Source: Brachybacterium sp. EE-P12 (lineage in GTDB: Bacteria > Actinomycetota > Actinomycetes > Actinomycetales > Dermabacteraceae). Taken from it: 64,000 nt of DNA. A program made the translations under genes and the position numbers. The stretch is taken from NCBI RefSeq assembly GCF_003711805.1, contig NZ_QXCP01000005.1, forward strand, positions 348,639-412,638. The letters run 5' to 3'. This document shows positions 21,819 to 30,492 of the stretch, one piece after another; position 1 is the stretch's first letter; each line of letters starts with the position of its first letter. The notes under the pieces are model-generated. The model did no database searches and was not told the DNA's origin. It saw only the letters and a program-made list of their open reading frames with translations.

Positions 21819-22303
21819 GCCTGCTCTTCCTGGTCGGACGACGGGGCGGGGGCATCCGCGCCGAGGATGCGGTGGGTGACCTCCGTGCCCGGGACGACGG
21901 TGCGCTCGACCGTGCAGCCGGCCGCGACCGCGCGGGAGAACACCTTCGCCACGGTCGCGATCTCCTGCGCGGTGAGGCCCTCGAGCGGGAGCTGCACCTC
22001 CTCGGCGATCGTGGCGTAGCGGTTCTCCGACTCGTCGGAGGAGCCGTGCGCCCACAGCCGGGCCGGGAAGTCCTCCCCGAGGCGGCGTGCGAGGTTCACG
22101 TCGCTGCTCATGCCGGCGCAGCCGATCAGGGCGAGCTTCAGCAGCTCGCCGGGGCTCGCCTCCCCCTCGCCGTGGCCGATGGGGATCTCGACGCCCCGCT
22201 GGGTGCGGCCGACGAGGGTGCGCTGCCCGGTGCGGTCGGCCCAGACGCTGCCGGGGCCGAAGCCCTCCGGGAGCGGGAAGCGATCATCGGGCAGGGACGG
22301 CAC
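21815..22303 (-). CDS. OsmC-family protein
   Basis: The 162-residue protein has the OsmC/Ohr fold signature: EASPGELLKLALIGCAGMSSDV, with one Cys, and a second Cys in AAGCTVERTV. OsmC and Ohr proteins are thiol-dependent peroxidases for organic hydroperoxides. The GTG start at 22303 follows GAAGGAG by six bases. It precedes and overlaps def. Whether it is an Ohr-type enzyme or a redox-regulated relative cannot be told. Confidence 0.82.
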   Translation of the reverse strand: MPSLPDDRFPLPEGFGPGSVWADRTGQRTLVGRTQRGVEIPIGHGEGEASPGELLKLALIGCAGMSSDVNLARRLGEDFPARLWAHGSSDESENRYATIAEEVQLPLEGLTAQEIATVAKVFSRAVAAGCTVERTVVPGTEVTHRILGADAPAPSSDQEEQA

Positions 22304-22339
22304 GCTGGACTCCTTCAGGTGACCGGAGGGGGAAACAAG

Positions 22340-22365
22340 ACAGCCCCGGACGGATCCGGGGCTGT
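22340..22365 (-). terminator. terminator of tRNA-Asn
   Basis: An 11-bp stem (22340-22350 with 22355-22365) and 4-base loop. On the minus strand it is followed by CTTGTTT. It lies just downstream of the tRNA. Confidence 0.75.
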
Positions 22366-22374
22366 GCCTTGGGG

Positions 22375-22446
22375 CTCCCGCAGTTGGATTCGAACCAACA
22401 ACCCTTCGATTAACAGTCGAATGCTCTGCCGTTGAGCTATGCGGGA
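22375..22446 (-). tRNA. tRNA-Asn(GUU)
   Basis: A 72-nt cloverleaf with acceptor TCCCGCA/TGCGGGA and anticodon loop CTGTTAA in a TTCGA/TCGAA stem, giving GTT. CCA is not encoded. Confidence 0.95.
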
Positions 22447-22525
22447 TCGACCTGGACGACTGTAGCAGGGTCGAGCCCGGCTCCGCATCCCGGAACCCCC
22501 GCTCGACCGGCCACTATGACGAAGG

Positions 22526-23671
22526 TTACGCCGTCCGGGAGGAGCGCGTTGCGGGGCGCTCCGGCCCCTCCTCCGAGGGGCCTGTGGCACCGTCCAGCTG
22601 GGGGGCGGTCGAGCCGCGCACGATCAGCTCGGGGATCAGCGCGCGGGTCTCCGGCTCCCCCGCGCCGCCGGTCTCCCGGCGCTCGCGACGCGCGGCGATC
22701 ACCTCGAGCAGCCGATCCGCGGCGACGCGTCCGTACTCGGTGGCCGAGCGCCCGATCGCGGTGATCGGCGGGCGGTGGCCGCGCGCGAGCGGCGAGTCCT
22801 CGTAGCTCGCGACGGCGACGTCGGCGGGGACCGCGAGCCCCGCCTGCTCGAGCACATGGCAGCCGGCCAGCGCCATCTCGTCGCTGTCGAAGAGGAGCGC
22901 GCTCGGCGGCTCCTCCCGGGACAGCAGCTCGGCGGTCGCGACCTCCGCACCTGAAGCACCGAAGCCCGCCGGCTGGTTCAGACACTCCAGGCCCAGCTCC
23001 TCACAGCGCGCGGCGAAAGTGCGGTCGCGCTGGTGGGTGTGCAGGAAGACGTCGTCGCCCGCGACCCGGGCGATGCGGGTGTGGCCGAGCTCGGCGAGAT
23101 GGTCGACCAGCAGGCGCGTGGCGTGCGCGTCGTCGACATAGACCGACGGCAGGGAGCCGTGATGCCCGGGCCCGCCGACGACCAGCGCGGGCAGTCCGAG
23201 CTCCTCGAGCGCGGGGATGCGGGCGTCGTCGAGGCGGAGGTCCACGACGACGACCCCGTCGACGCGCCGCTGCGAGAACCAGCGACGGAAGGTCTCGATC
23301 TCCGCCTCGGGGGTCTCGACGATCTTCATCTGCAGCGAGTAGTCCTCCCGGCTGAGGACCTCCTGGAGCCCGGCGACGAAGGCGCCGAAGAACGCCTCGG
23401 CGCCGAGGATCTCCGCGGGGCGGGCGAGCACCATCCCCACGGTGAGCACGGGCGCGCCGGCGAGGGCCCGGGCGGCGGGAGAGGGCTCCCACCGCAGCTC
23501 GCGGGCGATCTCCAGGATCCGTTCGCGAGTGGCGTCGGAGACGCCGGGCCGGCCGTTGACCGCGAGGGACACTGCGGCCGAGGTGACCCCTGCCCGTCGG
23601 GCGATGTCCGCGATGGTCACGCGCTGACCGCGCCCGCTCCCCCGCGGCGGCGTGCGCTGCTCGGCTGCCAT
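22526..23671 (-). CDS. LacI-family transcriptional regulator
   Basis: A 381-residue repressor with a LacI helix-turn-helix (TIADIARRAGVTSAAVSLA, about residues 18-36) followed by the hinge ERILEIARELRWEPSPAARAL. A periplasmic-binding-protein-like sugar domain follows (residues about 75-345). The ATG at 23671 is chosen over 23713 for its ribosome site and domain position. The gene is divergent from a GH5-like glycosidase, and a LacI-type palindrome lies between them, so it probably controls that gene and responds to its sugar product. Confidence 0.88.
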   Translation of the reverse strand: MAAEQRTPPRGSGRGQRVTIADIARRAGVTSAAVSLAVNGRPGVSDATRERILEIARELRWEPSPAARALAGAPVLTVGMVLARPAEILGAEAFFGAFVAGLQEVLSREDYSLQMKIVETPEAEIETFRRWFSQRRVDGVVVVDLRLDDARIPALEELGLPALVVGGPGHHGSLPSVYVDDAHATRLLVDHLAELGHTRIARVAGDDVFLHTHQRDRTFAARCEELGLECLNQPAGFGASGAEVATAELLSREEPPSALLFDSDEMALAGCHVLEQAGLAVPADVAVASYEDSPLARGHRPPITAIGRSATEYGRVAADRLLEVIAARRERRETGGAGEPETRALIPELIVRGSTAPQLDGATGPSEEGPERPATRSSRTA

Positions 23672-23719
23672 GCTCGGCCCCTCCCCGCCCGCCCCGCGGG
23701 GCGTCTCCCGCACCTGTGG

Positions 23720-23733
23720 CTAAAGCGCTATAG
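23720..23733. promoter_or_regulatory. LacI-family operator
   Basis: A 14-bp near-perfect palindrome, CTAAAGCGCTATAG, centred on GC (AGCGCT core). This is the usual LacI/GalR operator form. It is unusually AT-rich for this genome and lies 48 bp from the lacI start. Confidence 0.75.
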
Positions 23734-23858
23734 TAACTCGTGGTGACAAAGCGGTCCCCCGGGGGTCCCGGAGCCATCATCCTCCCCCATGCGACCGATG
23801 AGGTGCGGATGCCCCGCCGTGGTCGCCCTGTCCATGCACCGCCCGACGGAAGGACACG

Positions 23859-25127
23859 ATGTCCGCGCTCACCCCGGCCCCGACGGCCGCCGGCCCGGTC
23901 CGCTTCGGCGTGAACTACACCCCGCGACAGGGTTGGTTCCACTCCTGGCTCGACCTCGACCTCGACGCGGTCGGCGAGGATCTCGCCGCGATCGCCTCGC
24001 TCGGCGCCGACCACGTGCGGCTGTTCCCGCTGTGGCCGCTGCTGCAGCCCAACCGCACGCTGATCCGTCCCCGCGCGCTCGAGGACGTCCGCGCCGTGGT
24101 CGACGTCGCGGCGAGCGTGGGACTGGACGCGGTGGTGGACGTGGTGCAGGGGCACCTGTCGAGCTTCGACTTCGTCCCGAGCTGGCTGCTCACCTGGCAC
24201 CGGCGGAACATGTTCACCGACCCCGAGGTGGTCCGGGCGACCGCGACGCTGGTCCGTGAGGTGGCGCGCACCGTCGCGGAGGCCCCGAACCTGATCGGCC
24301 TCACCCTCGGCAACGAGGTCAACCAGTTCTCCGCCTCGAACCACCCCGACCCCGATGCGGTCACGGTCGCCGAGGCCGAGGCGTGGACCAGCACCCTGCT
24401 GGACGCCGCTCGCGAGGGCGCCCCGTCCGGGATGCACACCGTCGCCAATTACGACGCCGCCTGGCTCATGGACGACCACGCCTTCACTCCGGACCAGTCC
24501 GCGCAGCTGGGCGACGCGACCGTGGTCCACTCCTGGATCTTCGACGGCACCGGGCAGCGCTACGGCGCCCGCTCCCACGAGGTCGCCCATCGCGCCGAGT
24601 ACTACCTCGAGCTCGCCCGCGCCTTCTCCCCCGCCCCCGACCGGCCGCTGTGGCTGCAGGAGGTGGGGGCGCCGCGCAGCATCCTCGAGGAGGAGGACGT
24701 GCCCTGGTTCGTGCGCTCCACGATCGCGAACGCCCTGGACTGCCCGGAGCTGTGGGGCGTGACCTGGTGGTGCTCGCACGACGTCTCGCGGCAGCTGGCG
24801 GACTTCCCACCGCTGGAGCACACCCTCGGACTCTTCGACGAGCACGGGCGGCTCAAACCGGCCGGCGAGTCGTTCCGCGACGCGATCGCCGCGGGGAAGG
24901 AGCGCACCGCGCCGAACCCCCGGGGCAGCGCGATCGAGTTCGCCGTGGGCCCCGACCCGCTGCTGGACCGCAGTGCGGCAGCACCCGGCGGCTCGGTCTT
25001 CGAAGCCTGGATGGACGCCTCCCGCAGCGGCGAGCGGCCGACGGTCCGCGTGGTGCGCGAGGCGGGCGAGTCCCGCGCCGGCGACCAGCGCACCGGCGGC
25101 GCCGCCGCGACACGCCTCCCGGCCTGA
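23859..25127 (+). CDS. GH5-like glycoside hydrolase
   Basis: The 422-residue protein appears to be a clan GH-A TIM-barrel glycosidase. The acid/base glutamate is in TLGNEVNQF and the nucleophile glutamate in WLQEVGAP, with typical spacing. The N-terminus FGVNYTPRQGWFHSW begins the barrel. No signal peptide is seen, so it is probably cytoplasmic and acts on imported oligosaccharides. Substrate (mannoside or glucoside) cannot be fixed. Divergent LacI control suggests induction by that sugar. The last 60 residues are low-complexity. Confidence 0.75.
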   Translation: MSALTPAPTAAGPVRFGVNYTPRQGWFHSWLDLDLDAVGEDLAAIASLGADHVRLFPLWPLLQPNRTLIRPRALEDVRAVVDVAASVGLDAVVDVVQGHLSSFDFVPSWLLTWHRRNMFTDPEVVRATATLVREVARTVAEAPNLIGLTLGNEVNQFSASNHPDPDAVTVAEAEAWTSTLLDAAREGAPSGMHTVANYDAAWLMDDHAFTPDQSAQLGDATVVHSWIFDGTGQRYGARSHEVAHRAEYYLELARAFSPAPDRPLWLQEVGAPRSILEEEDVPWFVRSTIANALDCPELWGVTWWCSHDVSRQLADFPPLEHTLGLFDEHGRLKPAGESFRDAIAAGKERTAPNPRGSAIEFAVGPDPLLDRSAAAPGGSVFEAWMDASRSGERPTVRVVREAGESRAGDQRTGGAAATRLPA

Positions 25128-25223
25128 GCGCCGGCGAGCAGTCCACCCCCCGAACCCCAGCCATCACGCCAGGTCACGCCGTCCCGCGTGATAGATTCCT
25201 CGAGGCCCTCGCGCAGGGCACCA

Positions 25224-25297
25224 GGCCCAGTAGCTCAGCCGGTCAGAGCAGCGGACTCATAATCCGTCGGTCGCGAGTTCAAGCCTCGCCTGGGCCA
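25224..25297 (+). tRNA. tRNA with CAU anticodon, probably tRNA-Ile2
   Basis: A 74-nt cloverleaf with acceptor GGCCCAG/CTGGGCC and anticodon loop CTCATAA, giving CAT. Elongator Met and lysidine-modified Ile2 share this anticodon. The GGCCC acceptor start and the GGTCGC variable region look more like Ile2. An integrase gene lies directly behind its 3' end. Confidence 0.9.
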
Positions 25298-25378
25298 CCT
25301 GACCTGCAGGTCCTCGACCCTCGTAGCGTTCCGCGCTCGACAGGTACGATTTAAGTACGAGTTTCGAGCACTCCCACA

Positions 25379-26722
25379 TCACTTCAGCACGGAGGCAGCC
25401 ACGTCGACGTCGACGCTCCTGCTGTCCACGTACGAGGCCCACGAGGTTGCGGGGTCATGCCCCATGACCGACATGATGACCCGCGGATCGACGCTCGCGT
25501 CCATGAGCTGTCGCTCCACCGTTCTGCGCAGAGTATGGAACGTGACCCACGGGAACCCGGCACGGTCGAGCTTGCGGCGCACTGCTTTGCGGGCTGCGGT
25601 CTGGTCGGGCAGTCCACCTCGCTGCGCGGGAAACACGAAGGCGGCTCCCGGGGTTGCCCCCTGAAGCTGCGCGTCCAGCGCCCCCCGCTGACGAGCCCGC
25701 AGCATCTCGGCCGCCGCGGGAGGAAGAGGGACAGTTCGCCTACTCGAGTCGCGCTTCAACATCGGCTTCCACTCCCGAGACTTCCCGGATCCGTACACCT
25801 GACCGCGGACCGTCAGGAATGATCGTTCGTCTCCCAGGTGAACATCCACCCACCGCAGCGAGTTCGCCTCGTTAATGCGCAGGCCCGTGTAGGTTCCGAG
25901 GATGATTAGGTCCGCCATGTCGAGTCTCTGCTGAGGGTGACGGATTCGCACCTTCTCCCGAAGTGTCACTACCTGCTCGTTGGTGAGTGAGTTTTTAAGC
26001 GGACGCGACGCCCCGTTCTTATACGTATGCGTCTCTGGAGAAACCGTAGTCGCGGGGACGCGAAGGTTCACTGCCGGGTCGACCGTGATGTAGCGAAGTG
26101 CAATCCCACGAGCGGTAGCCTTTCGCCAAAGAGCTCGCAAGTGCGTGAGCGACCCAGCACCCAACTCCGCGACGCGCTCCAGTTCGTCTGAGAGATCCGC
26201 GGGAGTCAGCTGGTCGATCGGAATCCCGTGCACACGCGACTCCTGTGGCGTTGCACGACGGATGTGGGAGCGCGCTCCAGTGGAGCCCGCGTCGTCCGCG
26301 GGAGACGGGTGCCCTGCCCAGAGGCGGGCAACCCCCAGGTACTTCGACACGGAGTTCGGGGACTTGACCTGCGGGTCACGTCCGCTTTCGATCCGCTCGA
26401 CTGCCCATGCGATCAGATCACCGAGTGTCGGTACCGCATCGTCGGCATCAAAGGACCTTCGCTCGTGATCGACGACTCGCTCGAGGGCAGACTGGGCCAG
26501 CGATGGCGTCTGCGCCGACCGGGAGAGCTGCGTCATCGTGCCATCTTCAAGGCGTAGCCGACACCGCGCTCGCCACTGCCTGCCACGCTTTGCTCGCGAC
26601 AGCGAAGGATCGGAGGGGTCCGCAGCTCGCCAGGGACCACCGTCAGTGCGTACGTGAAAAGCGACCGCTGTGGTTGAGCCCGGCGGAGTCTTCCTTCGGC
26701 TCATCGCGACATCAGCCGCCAT
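25379..26722 (-). CDS. tyrosine-type integrase of the large island
   Basis: A 447-residue tyrosine recombinase. The catalytic residues visible in the C-terminal domain are Arg in YTGLRINEA, His-x-x-Arg in HTLRRTV, the second His in MGHDPATSW and Tyr in SWASYVD. The N-terminal third has a poorly conserved arm and core-binding region. It points toward and lies 81 bp behind the CAU tRNA, the usual int-attL layout. It is unlike the tRNA-Val integrase, so it defines a separate element. No matching right att copy was noticed in the window. Confidence 0.88.
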   Translation of the reverse strand: MAADVAMSRRKTPPGSTTAVAFHVRTDGGPWRAADPSDPSLSRAKRGRQWRARCRLRLEDGTMTQLSRSAQTPSLAQSALERVVDHERRSFDADDAVPTLGDLIAWAVERIESGRDPQVKSPNSVSKYLGVARLWAGHPSPADDAGSTGARSHIRRATPQESRVHGIPIDQLTPADLSDELERVAELGAGSLTHLRALWRKATARGIALRYITVDPAVNLRVPATTVSPETHTYKNGASRPLKNSLTNEQVVTLREKVRIRHPQQRLDMADLIILGTYTGLRINEANSLRWVDVHLGDERSFLTVRGQVYGSGKSREWKPMLKRDSSRRTVPLPPAAAEMLRARQRGALDAQLQGATPGAAFVFPAQRGGLPDQTAARKAVRRKLDRAGFPWVTFHTLRRTVERQLMDASVDPRVIMSVMGHDPATSWASYVDSRSVDVDVAASVLK

Positions 26723-26863
26723 TGCATAGCGGCGTCGTGGGGCGATTGACGCAATGAAGTTACAGCAGTGACCACGCGAAATACGCGACGAGGCTTTCTC
26801 TCACAGCCGCTACCCCAGTAGCCTTGGGATGCCATCCTGAAGACCCTCCTCAGAGATCTTTCC

Positions 26864-26894
26864 CCCGAGGGGACTGGTAGGTATACCCCTCGGG
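26864..26894. promoter_or_regulatory. hairpin with CsoR-like half site
   Basis: A 9-bp perfect stem (26864-26872 with 26886-26894, CCCGAGGGG/CCCCTCGGG). The right arm lies in ATACCCCTCGGG, similar to one half of the CsoR-like palindromes at 39520 and 44598. It may be a metal operator left upstream of the IS256 insertion. Confidence 0.35.
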
Positions 26895-26996
26895 TGTTCC
26901 ACGCTCCCCCACATTAGCGCCAGAGCACGCAAGGAGCATTGTCTATTCGGGCGAGCTTCTGCTCACCGTTGAGCTCAAGACCCCGATGCCTGACGG

Positions 26997-28409
26997 AGTT
27001 GAGTCCCGCATAGTGGTGTAGCGCGGTGGCCCCGTGATCGTCTCGGACGTGGGCGCGGCCACCGTGTGATCCTTCGAGTGAACCTTCCACAGCACTCTCG
27101 AACGGAGTCATCACGATGACCGCACCCCATATTGTCGACCCTTCCGGCCTGCTTGGTGAAGCCCTGGCCGAGGCGTCCCCGGATCTGATGCGCAGCCTGC
27201 TCCAGGACGTGATCAATACCCTGCTCTCCGCGGACGCTGATGCCGTTGCCGGCGCGGAGTACGGCCGCCCCAGCAGCGGCCGGGTCGCGCAGCGCAACGG
27301 CTACCGCCACCGCGACCTCGACACCCGAGTTGGCACGATCGACGTCGCAGTCCCCAAGCTCCGCACCGGCACCTACTTCCCCGACTGGCTGCTCGAGCGG
27401 CGCAAACGCGCCGAGTCCGCGCTGATCACGGTCGTTGCAGACTGCTACCTCGCCGGCGTCTCCACCCGCCGCATGGACAAGCTCGTGAAGACTCTCGGCA
27501 TCAACTCGCTCTCGAAGTCGCAGGTCAGCAGGATGGCGGAGTCGTTGGACGAGCACGTCGAGCAGTTCCGCCACCGCCCCCTGGACGAGGCCGGGCCGTT
27601 CACGTTCGTCTCCGCCGACGCCCTGACCATGAAAGTGCGTGAGGGCGGGCGCGTGACCAACGCCGTCGTCCTGCTCGCCACCGGCGTCAACGGAGACGGG
27701 CACCGCGAGGTCCTGGGAATGAGGGTCGCGACCAGCGAGACCGGAGCGGCCTGGAACAGCTTCTTCGCTGACCTCGTCGCTCGCGGCCTCGCCGGAGTCC
27801 GCCTGGTCACCAGCGACGCGCACGCCGGCCTAGTCGAGGCGATCGCTGCGCACCTGCCTGGCGCGGCCTGGCAGCGGTGCCGCACCCACTACGCCGCGAA
27901 CCTCATGGCCGTGACGCCGAAGAGCATGTGGCCGGCGGTGAAAGCGATGCTGCACAGCGTCTATGACCAGCCCGACGCAGCAGCGGTGAACGGCCAGTTC
28001 GAGCGGCTGCTGGACTACGTCAGCGAGAAGCTCCCGGCCGTGGCCGACCACCTCGACGCGGCCCGCGCCGATCTCCTCGCGTTCACGGCGTTCCCGAAAG
28101 ACGTGTGGGTCCAGATCTGGTCGAACAACCCCACCGAACGGCTGAACAAGGAGATCCGCCGCCGCACCGACTCCGTGGGGATCTTCCCGACCCGCGAAGC
28201 GATCGTCCGCCTCGTCGGCGCGGTCCTGGCCGAACAGACCGACGAGTGGGCCGAAGGACGCCGCTACCTCGGCCTCGACGTCCTCGCCCGCTGCCGCCTC
28301 AGCATCGTCCCCGACACCAGCCCCGAGGAGGTCGCCACCGACGCCCTGCCCGCCCTCACCGCCTGACCAATCAGCGAAGGATCGCTACACCACTTCCAGG
28401 GACTTGACC
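26997..28409 (+). mobile_element. IS256-family insertion sequence, copy 1
   Basis: A 1413-bp element. The ends are imperfect inverted repeats (26997-27023 and 28383-28409, shared GTGGTGTAGCG). An 8-bp target duplication CCTGACGG flanks it (26989-26996 and 28410-28417). It carries one transposase. Copy 2 at 52439-53851 has the same length and lies in the opposite orientation. Confidence 0.93.
27116..28366 (+). CDS. IS256-family transposase, copy 1
   Basis: A 416-residue mutator-type DDE transposase. The first Asp is in SADALTMKV, the second in VTSDAHAGL, and the Glu in NPTERLNKEIRRR. It spans nearly the whole element and looks intact. It differs from copy 2 at only a few residues, so the duplication is recent. 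Confidence 0.96.
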   Translation: MTAPHIVDPSGLLGEALAEASPDLMRSLLQDVINTLLSADADAVAGAEYGRPSSGRVAQRNGYRHRDLDTRVGTIDVAVPKLRTGTYFPDWLLERRKRAESALITVVADCYLAGVSTRRMDKLVKTLGINSLSKSQVSRMAESLDEHVEQFRHRPLDEAGPFTFVSADALTMKVREGGRVTNAVVLLATGVNGDGHREVLGMRVATSETGAAWNSFFADLVARGLAGVRLVTSDAHAGLVEAIAAHLPGAAWQRCRTHYAANLMAVTPKSMWPAVKAMLHSVYDQPDAAAVNGQFERLLDYVSEKLPAVADHLDAARADLLAFTAFPKDVWVQIWSNNPTERLNKEIRRRTDSVGIFPTREAIVRLVGAVLAEQTDEWAEGRRYLGLDVLARCRLSIVPDTSPEEVATDALPALTA

Positions 28410-28417
28410 CCTGACGG

Positions 28418-29107
28418 GCGGGCCGATCGACTCAGCACAAGAACACCGTAGCGCGAGGCTGCACGCCGCCCGCACCGGGAATCGATCTGCTTGCGGGCTA
28501 CAGGTGATCGACTGACTCGGTGCGGCAAGGGCGATCAGAGCCTTCTCTCCCCGGGCCCGCGGAGCCGGGCGTGCGCTTGCCTCGCAGAGTTCAGAGTAGG
28601 GCCCCACGACCTCGGGCACCTGAGCACCGCGTGCCCAGAGGTAGAGAGCGAGTGCGACGGGAAGCTGACCTCGCATCCAGAAAACCGGACCCAACTCCCT
28701 CCAGTGCGATGCGCCGGGCAAGCCCGCCTCGGCCCGGCATCTAGCAACTGCGCGTACGCAACTTCCAGCAGAACCAAGTCGTCGAGCCGCGGAGTGAAAC
28801 CTAGACAAATCCTTGAGGCTCTTAAGGAAATCTAGAGGCTGCGTTCGAGGTCGCGAGTCACATGTTCGACGGCACAAACAAAGACGACACCTACCGACCG
28901 GTGTCATTCCGGAGCGCACGCAAAGACGCCCTCAAATTGTCAAACGGAACGGACCATTCGTCCTTGGAACCGCCGGATCGGCCAGTACGTTGATCTCGCT
29001 GCCCACGACATGAGCCGGCGCTTCGACGCTCGCCCTGCCGTCTCTGTGGCACTGACGAACTCATCGACTCCCCCTCGTACCGAGCGGGAAAGTTACGGAG
29101 AAGAACC
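28418..29107. other. 690-bp gap with no supported gene
   Basis: Between IS256 copy 1 and the NlpC/P60 gene I see no recognisable coding sequence. A minus-strand open frame (28371-28919) runs into the IS and has no family resemblance or ribosome site. It is probably decayed island DNA. GGGAAAGTTACGGAGAAG just before 29108 supplies the ribosome site of the next gene. Confidence 0.5.
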
Positions 29108-29941
29108 ATGACCCAGAACAACACCCACCGCGCCTTCGGGCGAGCTATCACGCCTGTCGGGACTACGGGACGAGCCCTGCGGAACACCGGCGGGGCAGCT
29201 GTGCTCGGCACGGTCGTCATCGCTTCGGCCCTGCTCGCTGGTCCTGCGCAGGCCGCTCCGGCCGTCTCACCCGCTGCACCCACCATCAGCGCGCAGACTG
29301 CCGCTCCGGCAACGCCGGCACCCGCCCACGCGGGGTCTGCGTTCGGGACCGAGAAGCTGCGCTGGGGTTCTCAGGGTGCGTCGGTGGAGCAGCTCCAGAC
29401 CGCGCTGAATGAACACGGCACCTCACTGGAAGTCGACGGCAAGTTCGGCAAGCTCACCCATGGCGCAGTGAAGGACTTCCAGCGTTCGCATGACCTGCAG
29501 GTCGATGGCGTCGTCGGCCCTGAAACCAAGGGCGCTCTGAACGGTGGCGGCGCCACGGCCTCGGGCGGCGGCACGTCCGCGCCGGCCCCTGCATCCTCGT
29601 CGAGTAGCTCGGGTCAGGCGATCGTCGACGCCGCTCGTAGCCAGATCGGCGCCTCCTACTCATGGGGCACCTCCAAGCCGGGCGTCAGCTTCGATTGCTC
29701 GGGCCTGAGCTCCTACGCGTATGCACAGGCCGGCATCGACCTGCCCCGCACCTCCTCGCAGCAGGAGGCGGCCGGGACCACGATCTCGAAGTCCGAGGCC
29801 CAGCCCGGTGATCTCGTGGTGTGGCCCGGTCACCTCGGGATCTACGCCGGTGGAGACACCGTCATCGACGCGGGGCGCTCCCCGGGTGCGGTCACCGAGC
29901 GAACGATCTGGGGCAATCCCACCTTCGTCACTTTCCGCTGA
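29108..29941 (+). CDS. secreted NlpC/P60 peptidoglycan endopeptidase with PG-binding domain
   Basis: The 277-residue protein has a signal peptide ending near AGPAQA (about residue 49). A type 1 peptidoglycan-binding domain follows (about 85-145: GSQGASVEQLQTAL, VDGVVGPETKGAL), then a Ser/Ala/Gly-rich linker and an NlpC/P60 catalytic domain (about 168-277). Catalytic Cys is in SFDCSGLSSY and His in GHLGIYAG. It cleaves stem peptides in the wall. It is the first gene of the island after IS256, and a terminator follows. Confidence 0.92.
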   Translation: MTQNNTHRAFGRAITPVGTTGRALRNTGGAAVLGTVVIASALLAGPAQAAPAVSPAAPTISAQTAAPATPAPAHAGSAFGTEKLRWGSQGASVEQLQTALNEHGTSLEVDGKFGKLTHGAVKDFQRSHDLQVDGVVGPETKGALNGGGATASGGGTSAPAPASSSSSSGQAIVDAARSQIGASYSWGTSKPGVSFDCSGLSSYAYAQAGIDLPRTSSQQEAAGTTISKSEAQPGDLVVWPGHLGIYAGGDTVIDAGRSPGAVTERTIWGNPTFVTFR

Positions 29942-29963
29942 TCTCACGCCACGACGCTGACGC

Positions 29964-29998
29964 AGGCGGAGCCGCGACCATCGGTCGGGGCTCCGCCT
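29964..29998 (+). terminator. terminator after NlpC/P60 gene
   Basis: A 16-base stem with few mismatches (29964-29979 with 29983-29998) and a 3-base loop, 23 bp after the stop. Confidence 0.75.
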
Positions 29999-30019
29999 TC
30001 GCGCGCAGCGACGGCGCTT

Positions 30020-30250
30020 TCAGCCCATGGTGGCCAGCAGCTCGGCGCAGGCCTTCTCACAGCGTCGACAGGCGTCGGCGCACTCCCGGTTCAGGCCGAT
30101 GCACTGGGTCAGGCCCGCCACCATGTCCTCGGCCAGGCAGGCGTCGGCGCAAGCAATTCAGATCTACAGGTACTCGAAGCAGGCCCCGATGCGTTCGGCG
30201 GGCTTCTACTGGTCGAACGTGCCAAGGTCCTTCGACTGGGCCTTAAGCAT
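30020..30250 (-). pseudogene. decayed four-helix copper-binding (DUF326/Csp-like) gene
   Basis: Reading from ATG 30250, one frame gives MLKAQSKDLGTFDQ, then ACFEYL, then CADACLAEDMVAGLTQCIG and CADACRRCEKACAELL, ending TGA at 30020. The cysteine pattern is that of DUF326 four-helix-bundle copper-storage proteins. Three in-frame stops (codons 15, 29 and 31) interrupt it. The middle of the family (about 45-50 residues between QCI and CADAC) is missing. It is thus a relic of a copper-storage gene at the edge of the copper island. Confidence 0.75.
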
Positions 30251-30429
30251 CGAAGCGATGTGTTGGATCAAGGTCCTGCTCCTTCTCATCCCGCACGGGC
30301 CGGCGGGTGTCGGCCCGTCCCGGCGACGTTAGCCAGGACACGCCGAGAAGGTTCAGCGACTGGACCGCACGATTGGTGTCGGTGCGAAACTCCTGGTCAG
30401 TACGGCTCTCAAAACTTCAAGACCTGACC

Positions 30430-30458
30430 TTGAGGACACCTTGATCTGTGAGTCATAG
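30430..30458 (+). promoter_or_regulatory. candidate promoter of the ydhK-cueP-tlpA-ccdA operon
   Basis: TTGAGG (30430-30435) and TCATAG (30453-30458) are 17 bases apart, and 34 bp lie between the -10 box and the ydhK start. The match to the sigma-70-like consensus is fair. Confidence 0.45.
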
Positions 30459-30492
30459 GCTGGTGGAAACTGTCCTCTGACTAGGAGATAAT

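Noticed and set aside
28371..28919. 182-codon minus-strand frame between IS256 and the NlpC/P60 gene
   Set aside because: It runs into the IS, lacks a ribosome site and resembles no family. The region is better described as decayed.
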